Shown: piece by piece, positions 40,206 through 46,595 of the stretch
Numbering within the stretch: the stretch's first letter is position 1
Layout: the number at the start of each line of letters is the position of its first letter
From: Lachnospiraceae bacterium UBA2734
GTDB lineage: Bacteria; Bacillota; Clostridia; Lachnospirales; Lachnospiraceae
Direction: 5' to 3'
Assembly: GCA_002353635.1 (NCBI GenBank)
Contig: DEKA01000012.1
Span: 1 to 46,595, forward strand
DNA length: 46,595 bases
Translations under genes and position numbers: made by a program
Notes under the pieces: generated by a model
Seen by the model: the letters and a program-made list of their open reading frames with translations, nothing else
The model's database searches: none
Told to the model about the DNA's origin: nothing

Positions 40206-41297
40206 ATGGCAGAGAGAGTTGTTGTAGGCATGTCCGGCGGCGTGGATTCATCAGTGGCCGCCCTGCTGCTGAAAGAACAGGGATATGAAGTGGTCGGCGT
40301 CACAATGCAGGTCTGGGATGCGGCGTGCTCCCTTCAGATGGAGAGAGAGGGCGGCTGCTGCGGACAGAGTGCTGTTGAGGATGCGAGAAGAGTCTGTGAT
40401 GTGATCGGGATTCCTTATTATGTGATCGGCTTTCGCGATATTTTCCAGAAGAAGGTGATTGATTACTTCGTGGAGGAGTATCTGAAGGGCCGCACGCCGA
40501 ATCCCTGCATCGCGTGCAACAGGTATGTCAAGTGGGAGGCTCTTCTGCAGAAGGCGGAGGAGATCGGCGCATCCTACATTGCAACAGGGCATTATGCGCG
40601 GATTGAACGACTTCCCAATGGGAGATTCAGCGTTCGCAACTCCGTGACCGCGAAGAAGGACCAGACCTATGCGCTGTACCGCCTCACGCAGGATGAGCTG
40701 GCACATACACTGATGCCGGTCGGTGACTACCACAAAGAGGAGATCCGCAGAATCGCCAGGGAGAATCACCTCCCTGTCGCGAATAAACCAGACAGCGAGG
40801 AGATCTGCTTCGTCGCCGACGATGACTATGCAGGCTTCGTGGACCGGCAGGCGGGGGAGAGGGTGCCCAAGCCTGGAAGATTCATCTACAGGGACGGGAG
40901 AGATCTTGGACCGAACAAGGGCATTACGCATTATACGGTAGGCCAGAGAAAGCACCTTGGCATCGCAATGGGGCATCCCGTCTTTGTGACGGGGCTGGAT
41001 CCGGAAACAGGCAATGTTTTCATCGGGGAAAATGAGGATGTGTTCGGCCGGGAGCTGACACTTCGCGGGATCAATTACATGGCTGTACCGGACCTTCCGG
41101 AAGGTGTTCAGGTGCGCGCGGAGGGCAAGATCCGCTATGGCATGAAGGCTGCCTCCTGCACACTCGAAAAGATCGGGGCGGATGAGATCAAGGCAGTTTT
41201 TGATGCACCGGTGAGAGCGATTACGCCGGGGCAGGGCGCTGTTTTTTATGAGGGTGATCACATACTGCTGGGGGGAAGCATCGAGAAAAAAGTCTGA
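40206..41297 (+). CDS. mnmA: tRNA 2-thiouridine synthase MnmA
   Basis: The start ATG 40206 follows GGAGG and gives 363 aa. The ATP loop is GMSGGVDSSVAA near residue 9. The catalytic cysteines fit NPCIACN near 100 and EEICFV near 200. The lysine-rich TAKKDQTYALYRL and THYTVGQRKHLGI blocks are family marks. MnmA thiolates U34 of tRNAs for Lys, Glu and Gln, using sulfur from a desulfurase. Here it is a single gene without an adjoining iscS; the desulfurase at 26247 belongs to the selenium set and need not serve it. Confidence 0.96.
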   Translation: MAERVVVGMSGGVDSSVAALLLKEQGYEVVGVTMQVWDAACSLQMEREGGCCGQSAVEDARRVCDVIGIPYYVIGFRDIFQKKVIDYFVEEYLKGRTPNPCIACNRYVKWEALLQKAEEIGASYIATGHYARIERLPNGRFSVRNSVTAKKDQTYALYRLTQDELAHTLMPVGDYHKEEIRRIARENHLPVANKPDSEEICFVADDDYAGFVDRQAGERVPKPGRFIYRDGRDLGPNKGITHYTVGQRKHLGIAMGHPVFVTGLDPETGNVFIGENEDVFGRELTLRGINYMAVPDLPEGVQVRAEGKIRYGMKAASCTLEKIGADEIKAVFDAPVRAITPGQGAVFYEGDHILLGGSIEKKV

Positions 41298-41424
41298 AAT
41301 GGATGCCGATGCGTTATTTTCAAACCGATATTGGTGCCGTGTCGGAGTATCGGTGCATGATGCCATTAGAGAGGCGGGAGTATAGGAATTAACTGTCTGC
41401 GTACGACGAAACAGGAGACAGCAT

Positions 41425-43119
41425 ATGAATCGCAGATTAAAGAGAAGAGGGCTGGGAATATTTCTCATCACACTCGTCGGTATGACGCTGGGCATTATTT
41501 TCAGTGCTGCCAGAGACCGGATGAAATACGTTGAGGCATCCATGGCTGGAGACATCCGCCAGATCAACCTGTATCTGACGAATGATCCCGAGGTGTCTGT
41601 CAACGGATTTGAGACAATGGACGACACAGAGTGGTTCTTCCTTCCCTACGGCATGACGGATGGGGAGTGGTCCGTTGATCTCCCGACAGGAACGAACTGT
41701 CTGATCGACGGCCAGTATTACAAAGACGGAGATCAGATCAAAGCACTGGATTCTGCAGCCGATCATGAGATCGTCCTCGGCGATGCACTGGGCAACCGGT
41801 TGGACGAGCGTGTGCTTCGCGTGCGCTGTGCGGAAGGGGTTCCCTGCATCGTGATTGACACGGCGAGCGGCAGCATGGATACGCTCAATGCAAGCAAGGA
41901 AAACGAAGAGGGCGCACTGGTAAAGATTCTCTATGATGACCAGTCGGTGAATTATCAGGGAATCGTGAAGATGTCCGGACATGGCAATTCGACCTGGTCA
42001 CAGGATAAGAAATCCTACAATCTGACGCTCACGGAGGATGCCTCGCTCCTTGGCCTTTCTGCGCAGAGGCGGTGGACGATCATCTCCAACTGCATGGATC
42101 TCTCTCAGATCCGCAACAAGCTCGTCTATGACACGGCAGTTCAGATGGGCGTTAAGGATCAGCCCACCGGTAATTATGCCAATGTCTATATCAACAGGGA
42201 ATATGTGGGCGTCTACCTGCTGACGCAGAATCTGGCGACAGAGAACGGTACGCAGAAAGATTTCAAGTCGACACGGGTGGAGACGATCAAGCCGGTGCCG
42301 ACGCCGGATGAGGTGCCCTCTGTCTCCACGAGCGAGACAGACGCAGACGGCCTTGTAGAGCGTTATTTCAACCAGAAGTACAACATCGATGACATTACGG
42401 GCGATTACCTGCTCGAATTTCAGACATTTGGCATGGAGGTAGATCCGGATACCAAATACGGGTATTTTACAACGCCGAATAAGTTAATTGCCATCCGGTC
42501 GACAAAATACGCGGACAAAGAAGAGGTGGACTACAACGCCCGTCTGTGCCGGGAAGCTGAAAAGGCGATTTATGCGGAGAACGGCATCAATCCGGATACA
42601 GGGAAATCCTATACGGACTACATTGACACGGACAGCTTCGCCCTGAATTATCTGATTCAGGACTTCTTTGACCGGCATGACTACACGGACGGGAGCCTGT
42701 TCATGAGAAAGAACAGGGGAGACGACAAGCTCTACAGCGGCGTCGTGTGGGATTACGACAAGGCGATGACGGATGAATACTACGATGATATCCGCTACGA
42801 CTACACGCATGGGGCAAGACTTCCCGGCTGGTATCAGACGCTGGATGACCTGCATCCCGAATTCCACGCGCGTGTTGTGCAGTGGTATAAAGACAAATTC
42901 TCCGACACAGTGGGCACCGTGATTTCTTCGGAGGCGCCTGCGCTCATCGCACAGATGACGTCCTCCTGGAACATGGACGACATCCGCTACGGGAAGGAGG
43001 AGGGCTTTACCGCTGCCTATGCCGGTGAGCAGGTGGAGTGGCTCTCCAAGAGAAAGGCACTCTTTGATCAGGTCTGGATCGACGGAGAAGACAGTCCTTA
43101 CGCCCGGAATATTTACTGA
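41425..43119 (+). CDS. CotH-family kinase-like protein
   Basis: A 564-aa protein with an N-terminal membrane segment (about 9-27) and a long outside part. The CotH core shows KMSGHGNSTWSQDKKSYNLTL, a QIRNKLVYD segment, a VYLLTQNL strand and the later VVWDYDKAM with its metal-binding aspartate. CotH proteins are atypical secreted kinases, best known from spore coats. In many clostridia CotH proteins are encoded beside VTC and DUF4956 genes, as here, so this one more likely acts at the cell surface of growing cells. Its target is unknown. Confidence 0.88.
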   Translation: MNRRLKRRGLGIFLITLVGMTLGIIFSAARDRMKYVEASMAGDIRQINLYLTNDPEVSVNGFETMDDTEWFFLPYGMTDGEWSVDLPTGTNCLIDGQYYKDGDQIKALDSAADHEIVLGDALGNRLDERVLRVRCAEGVPCIVIDTASGSMDTLNASKENEEGALVKILYDDQSVNYQGIVKMSGHGNSTWSQDKKSYNLTLTEDASLLGLSAQRRWTIISNCMDLSQIRNKLVYDTAVQMGVKDQPTGNYANVYINREYVGVYLLTQNLATENGTQKDFKSTRVETIKPVPTPDEVPSVSTSETDADGLVERYFNQKYNIDDITGDYLLEFQTFGMEVDPDTKYGYFTTPNKLIAIRSTKYADKEEVDYNARLCREAEKAIYAENGINPDTGKSYTDYIDTDSFALNYLIQDFFDRHDYTDGSLFMRKNRGDDKLYSGVVWDYDKAMTDEYYDDIRYDYTHGARLPGWYQTLDDLHPEFHARVVQWYKDKFSDTVGTVISSEAPALIAQMTSSWNMDDIRYGKEEGFTAAYAGEQVEWLSKRKALFDQVWIDGEDSPYARNIY

Positions 43120-43397
43120 CCGGTTTTCGCAGGAGATTGCGACGCATTTGGCAGGAGATGGGCGCATTACTGTACAGACATAAAAACTATTCCATGCGGA
43201 GCGGCATGCCTTAGAGTCGGGATTTTTGTGCGGGTTAACATAATTTTGAAAAAATACTTGTCAAAACGCACAAATTCTGCAAAACTTAAAAATGAGTTAA
43301 GCAATGGTTAACACCATGTAAAGAAACTGCAAAATGAGCTGAACGACCAAGACGGCACTGCCGCAAACGCGCGGCACAGGAAGGAAAGGACAGAGGA
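43120..43397 (+). promoter_or_regulatory. AT-rich region and repeat-like hairpin before the 26-aa gene
   Basis: This 278-base gap is AT-rich around 43230-43320, with TTGTCA (43258-43263) as a possible -35 but no good -10. At 43359-43376 a stem TGCCGC/GCGGCA is followed by CAGGAAGGAAAGG. This resembles the hairpin-plus-ribosome-site element found before yedF and at 29113. No other gene is visible. Confidence 0.45.
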
Positions 43398-43478
43398 ATG
43401 GCAGGTATTGCATCTCTTGGGTTCATGATTATCTGTACGGTCATCATGGCTGTGATCGATTACAGACTTAATCATTGA
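43398..43478 (+). CDS. Small membrane peptide, 26 aa
   Basis: A short frame encodes MAGIASLGFMIICTVIMAVI followed by DYRLNH. It is one hydrophobic helix with a short polar end. A purine-rich site (AAGGAAAGGACAGAGG) stands directly before the ATG. It lies between cotH and the VTC-domain gene in the same orientation, 27 bases before the latter. Small single-helix proteins often serve as subunits or regulators of membrane complexes, here perhaps the VTC/DUF4956 pair. Too short for family recognition, so protein expression is a proposal. Confidence 0.5.
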   Translation: MAGIASLGFMIICTVIMAVIDYRLNH

Positions 43479-43505
43479 GACTGTTACCGGACGGACAGAA
43501 GAGTG

Positions 43506-44243
43506 ATGAAGATAATGACAGCATTGACTGCTAATATTGACACCCAGGACGGCGCGAGGCCGAAATTCCGCCACGAGCTTAAGTACCTTGTATCGGATGC
43601 TGAGCTCGCGGAGCTGGGTGTGCGGCTGCGCGCGGTGATGGAGCCGGATCCGCATGCGGATGAGAACGGAGATTATCTGATCCGCAGCATCTACCTCGAC
43701 GACTGGAAGAACAGCTGTATGTTTGAGAACGAGGACGGCACCAGCCCCAGGGAGAAATGGAGAATCCGGACTTATCAGCTGAGCGATGAGAGGATAAGCC
43801 TGGAGTGCAAGCGCAAGGAAGGCGGCATGATCCAGAAAAAGGCCTGCCTGATCACAAGAGATCAGATGGATGCGCTGTGCGATGTAACCTCGGACATTAA
43901 TGTCTCCAGAGATTTCCCTCCGCTTCTCAACCGCTTCATTCTGCTGAAAAAGACGCAGCGCTTCGAGCCGAAGGTGGTCGTTGAGTATCTGAGAAAGCCT
44001 TTTATCTGCGCCAACGGCAATGTCCGCGTGACATTTGACATGCAGATCTGCTCCAGCAGCCACTGGGACATGTTCTTTGACCCGGATATGCCGAAGCGCC
44101 CGATCATGCCGCTTGGACAGGAACTTCTGGAAGTCAAGTACGATGAATACATTCCGGATCACATCTATCATGCGATTCAGATGCGCAGTATGAGACAGGA
44201 GACATTTTCAAAGTATTATCTCTGCCGCCATTATGCACTCTGA
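43506..44243 (+). CDS. VTC-domain (polyphosphate polymerase-type) protein
   Basis: About 245 aa from ATG 43506; GTG 43503 and ATG 43515 are alternatives. The VTC fold is recognised from FRHELKYLVSD at the start, YLIRSIYLDD, KWRIRTYQ, ISLECKRKEGGMIQKKACLI and VVVEYLRKPFI, with LEVKYDEYIPD near the end. These basic and acidic residues line the tunnel of VTC4-type polyphosphate polymerases. Bacterial proteins of this family lie next to DUF4956 membrane proteins and CotH. It may make polyphosphate or a similar polymer, but activity is not shown by sequence alone. Confidence 0.85.
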   Translation: MKIMTALTANIDTQDGARPKFRHELKYLVSDAELAELGVRLRAVMEPDPHADENGDYLIRSIYLDDWKNSCMFENEDGTSPREKWRIRTYQLSDERISLECKRKEGGMIQKKACLITRDQMDALCDVTSDINVSRDFPPLLNRFILLKKTQRFEPKVVVEYLRKPFICANGNVRVTFDMQICSSSHWDMFFDPDMPKRPIMPLGQELLEVKYDEYIPDHIYHAIQMRSMRQETFSKYYLCRHYAL

Positions 44244-44294
44244 TGTGCAGCGGCTGACGCCACAGCGATTCAACATACAAGGAGAGAAAAACCG

Positions 44295-44972
44295 ATGAAA
44301 TTTTCAGATGTATTCAAAAAGTCCTTCCTGCAGGGATTTTCCACTGTAGAGATGTCCACCACACAGATTCTGGTGGTGCTGGCGCTGACGACGATCATCG
44401 CCCTGTACATCTTCTTCTGCTACCGGATCATGACGAGAAGAACGTTCTACTCCAAGAACTTCAATATCTCTCTTGTCGCCATGGCGATTCTCACATCCGG
44501 CATCATCCTGACAATTCAGTCGAGCGTTGTTGTTTCTCTCGGAATGGTCGGTGCACTCTCTATCGTAAGATTCAGGACAGCGATCAAGGATCCGCTTGAT
44601 CTGATCTTCCTGTTCTGGTCCATCGGTGTCGGCATCATCTGCGGCGCTGGGCTTGTCGAGATCGCAATTCTCACCTCTCTCCTGGTTACGCTTGTTCTGT
44701 TCGTTCTCGACAGAATGCCGGTTGCAAAGGCACCTATGATCCTCGTGGTTGACGGCGAGAGCGCTGAGGGCGTCACAGAGAGCATCACAAAGGCTGTGGA
44801 GCAGCACACCAGGTACTATACGATCAAGACAAAGACCGTCTCCAAAGGAAAGGTGGACCTCGTCATTGAGCTGCGCGTGAAGGACGGGGAGAAGCTCGTC
44901 GATGAGATCTCGAAGCTCGATAAGATCACTAATGTATCGCTTCTGAGCCATGACGGCGAAGTGACATTCTGA
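44295..44972 (+). CDS. DUF4956 membrane protein
   Basis: A 225-aa protein with four or so membrane helices in the first 140 residues. The conserved segment VVVSLGMVGALSIVRFRTAIKDP is the family mark, followed by LIFLFWSIGVGI. The C-terminal 80 residues are a cytoplasmic ferredoxin-like domain. DUF4956 proteins accompany VTC-domain proteins in many bacteria and may form the membrane partner of the polymerase. It starts 51 bases after the VTC gene with AAGGAGAG before it. It converges with the PHP gene with only 12 bases between. Confidence 0.88.
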   Translation: MKFSDVFKKSFLQGFSTVEMSTTQILVVLALTTIIALYIFFCYRIMTRRTFYSKNFNISLVAMAILTSGIILTIQSSVVVSLGMVGALSIVRFRTAIKDPLDLIFLFWSIGVGIICGAGLVEIAILTSLLVTLVLFVLDRMPVAKAPMILVVDGESAEGVTESITKAVEQHTRYYTIKTKTVSKGKVDLVIELRVKDGEKLVDEISKLDKITNVSLLSHDGEVTF

Positions 44973-44984
44973 AAATAGAACGGT

Positions 44985-45830
44985 TCACAGCGGGTGGCGG
45001 ATGGGGGTTCTCTCTTCAAAGGAGTAGTAACTGTCGAACCCACAGCCGTGCAGTATGCGGGCGGCGGTGTCCATGTGCGCGCCTATGTTCTCAGGTGTGT
45101 GGGCGTCGGAGCCGACCGTGACCATCACGCCGCCGAGGTCGTGGTAGCGGCGGAGAATTGCCGCGCAGGGGTTCGGCTCCGGAAAGCCGCGGGAGAGTGC
45201 GCCTGTGTTGAGCTCAAGGGCTTTGCCGTTCAGGATCAGTTCGTACAGGATGGGGTCGATCAGATCTCCGAAGAGGGCGTAGTAATATTCAGCGGTGTGC
45301 TGTTCATCGGAGCCGTCTGCCTTGTCCGGACCATAGCGCAGTACATAATCCAGATGCCCGTAGCTGTCAAAGAACGGGCAGGTCTTCACGTTCGCCAGTG
45401 CCGTTTCAAAATAAGCCCGGAAAGCCTGTTCAGCCGTTCGCCCCTCAAAAAAGGAATCATAATAGGGATCCATTCCGCCGCAGGAGTGGGTGGATCCGAT
45501 GATATAGTCAAATCTGTGTGTCCGCACGTACTCCTCAAGGGCAGGAGAGAGCGATGCATTCAGTCCAAGCTCCAGTCCCATGTGGATCTGTATGCGGTCC
45601 GCATAGCGCACCTTCAGAAAATTCAGCTCTTCCCGGTACGCATCATAGTCGATGCGAAAGTCCAGTGCCTCACCCGCAGGAACATTCGTATAGGGCGCAT
45701 CCATGTCAAGATGCTCTGTAAAGGTGATTTCGGTCAGCCCCGCCGCTATGGCGGCGCGCACCTGCTCCTCCATCGGGGAGGTGCAGTCGCTTGAAAATGA
45801 ACTGTGAACGTGATCATCGCGTGTAATCAT
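44985..45830 (-). CDS. PHP-domain histidinol-phosphatase-like protein
   Basis: A 281-aa protein from ATG at 45830-45828, with AGAGG nine bases upstream; ATG 45836 is an alternative. PHP metal motifs appear in order: DDHVHSSFS (His7, His9), FTEHLDM, HMGLELGL, GSTHSCGG, YGHLDYV and GSDAHTPENIG. The layout fits the HisK/HisJ type histidinol phosphatase that removes phosphate in the penultimate part of histidine synthesis. No other his gene is nearby, so a different phosphoester substrate is possible. It is transcribed towards the DUF4956 gene. Confidence 0.88.
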   Translation of the reverse strand: MITRDDHVHSSFSSDCTSPMEEQVRAAIAAGLTEITFTEHLDMDAPYTNVPAGEALDFRIDYDAYREELNFLKVRYADRIQIHMGLELGLNASLSPALEEYVRTHRFDYIIGSTHSCGGMDPYYDSFFEGRTAEQAFRAYFETALANVKTCPFFDSYGHLDYVLRYGPDKADGSDEQHTAEYYYALFGDLIDPILYELILNGKALELNTGALSRGFPEPNPCAAILRRYHDLGGVMVTVGSDAHTPENIGAHMDTAARILHGCGFDSYYSFEERTPIRHPL

Positions 45831-45893
45831 AGACATTTTCCTCTGTTTATGTGAAAATAACTTAGTTATTGAACAATGGTGCACAACTGACTA

Positions 45894-45923
45894 TTGCAAA
45901 AGAAGCCCCTTATGCGGTATAGT
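45894..45923 (+). promoter_or_regulatory. Predicted promoter of gap
   Basis: TTGCAA (45894-45899) and TATAGT (45918-45923) are 18 bases apart, about 100 bases before the gap start. The leader contains the palindrome CGATATGCATATCG (about 45959-45972), a possible operator or stem. Confidence 0.55.
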
Positions 45924-46026
45924 ATAAACGCTGACAAAAATTTGACAATCTTTTTCGGCGATATGCATATCGGCCGGATGGCAGGTCAGATTTGTTCACC
46001 ACAGGTTTTTCTAGGAGGAAACTGAA

Positions 46027-46595
46027 ATGGCAGATGTAAGAGTAGCTATCAATGGTTTTGGCCGTATCGGCCGTCTTGCATTCAGACAGATGTTCGTCGC
46101 TGACGGTTATGAAATCGTAGCCATCAACGATCTTACTTCCCCTGATATGCTGGCATATCTTCTGAAGTATGATACAACACACGGCCGCTTCAACGGAACT
46201 GTAGAGTCTACAGATCATTCCATCATCGTAAACGGCAAGGAGATCGAGATCTACAAGGAGAAGGATGCCGCTAATCTTCCCTGGAAGCAGCTTGACATCG
46301 ACGTAGTTCTTGAGTGCACAGGCTTCTACACATCCAAAGAGAAGTCCATGGCTCACATCAATGCAGGTGCTAAGCACGTTGTTATCTCCGCTCCTGCAGG
46401 CAAGGACCTCAAGACCATCGTTTACAACGTAAACCACAACACTCTGACAGCTGATGACCAGATCATCTCTGCTGCATCCTGCACAACCAACTGCCTTGCT
46501 CCTATGGCTAAGGCTCTGAATGATCTCGCTCCCATCGAGTCCGGCTTCATGACCACTGTTCACGCTTACACAGGCGATCAGATGATCCTCGACGG
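46027..46595 (+). CDS. gap: Glyceraldehyde-3-phosphate dehydrogenase, type I (3' end outside window)
   Basis: The first 189 codons are present. The NAD-binding start reads VRVAINGFGRIGRLAFR, followed by AINDLTSPDMLAYLLKYDT. The active-site Cys152 lies in SAASCTTNCLAP, with the family's HAYTGDQ downstream. The enzyme oxidises glyceraldehyde 3-phosphate with NAD and phosphate in glycolysis. AGGAGG lies nine bases before the ATG. The codon choice is narrower than in the neighbours (many GTA, GCT, ATC), as expected for a highly expressed gene. Confidence 0.96.
   Translation, partial: MADVRVAINGFGRIGRLAFRQMFVADGYEIVAINDLTSPDMLAYLLKYDTTHGRFNGTVESTDHSIIVNGKEIEIYKEKDAANLPWKQLDIDVVLECTGFYTSKEKSMAHINAGAKHVVISAPAGKDLKTIVYNVNHNTLTADDQIISAASCTTNCLAPMAKALNDLAPIESGFMTTVHAYTGDQMILD

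Noticed and set aside
40251..41627. Open frame of 458 codons on the minus strand opposite mnmA
   Set aside because: It spans mnmA and the start of cotH in antisense, has an unlikely composition and no ribosome site.

Overview
The window reads as a stretch of chromosome from an anaerobic Gram-positive bacterium, most likely a clostridial Firmicute near the Lachnospiraceae. Supporting signs are strong AGGAGG ribosome sites, a T-box leader on thrS, an NrdR regulator, a DUF5688 protein, a CotH/VTC/DUF4956 cluster and a selenium-molybdenum cofactor gene set. The genus cannot be fixed from sequence alone. No rRNA, CRISPR array, prophage or recognisable insertion sequence was seen. The genes at both ends (radical SAM protein, gap) are cut by the window.

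Region 1 (1-13.7 kb). A partial radical SAM protein and an unknown 379-aa protein precede a catabolic island. The island has a divergent AraC-type regulator, then a type I dehydroquinase-like enzyme, a tripartite TRAP transporter (dctP, dctQ, dctM), a short-chain dehydrogenase and a quinone-oxidoreductase-like dehydrogenase. It probably imports and degrades an organic acid that is not identified. Two closely related sodium:neurotransmitter-type symporters in opposite orientation bracket the island.

Region 2 (13.7-22.5 kb). A DUF488 protein is followed by a tightly packed trio: a HAD phosphatase, a CPBP membrane metalloprotease and a Lon-type AAA+ ATPase without a protease domain. NudC and the SbcD/SbcC nuclease follow.

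Region 3 (22.5-29.1 kb). A selenium island holds a MocA-like nucleotidyltransferase, SelD, YedF, a class-V cysteine desulfurase, a DUF3343 protein and YqeB. This set matches the known route that supplies selenium to molybdenum hydroxylases, not selenocysteine. Several of its proteins have expanded loops, SelD has two in-frame tandem duplications, and the spacers carry a repeated hairpin element ending at ribosome sites.

Region 4 (29.1-38.3 kb). Housekeeping genes: a GT39-like membrane glycosyltransferase, nrdR, a YqeG-phosphatase/shikimate-kinase fusion, aroE, aroQ, efp, a DUF5688 protein, T-box-controlled thrS without a TGS domain, and tRNA-Arg(CCG).

Region 5 (38.3-46.6 kb). An SH3-domain membrane protein, mnmA, then cotH, a 26-residue membrane peptide, a VTC-domain protein and DUF4956. 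A PHP histidinol-phosphatase-like gene lies on the other strand, and gap begins at the right edge.

The least explained features are the CPBP protease with the protease-less Lon-like ATPase, the AroD-like TRAP operon, the repeat families and several long inverted repeats. All functions are inferred from motifs and gene order by eye.
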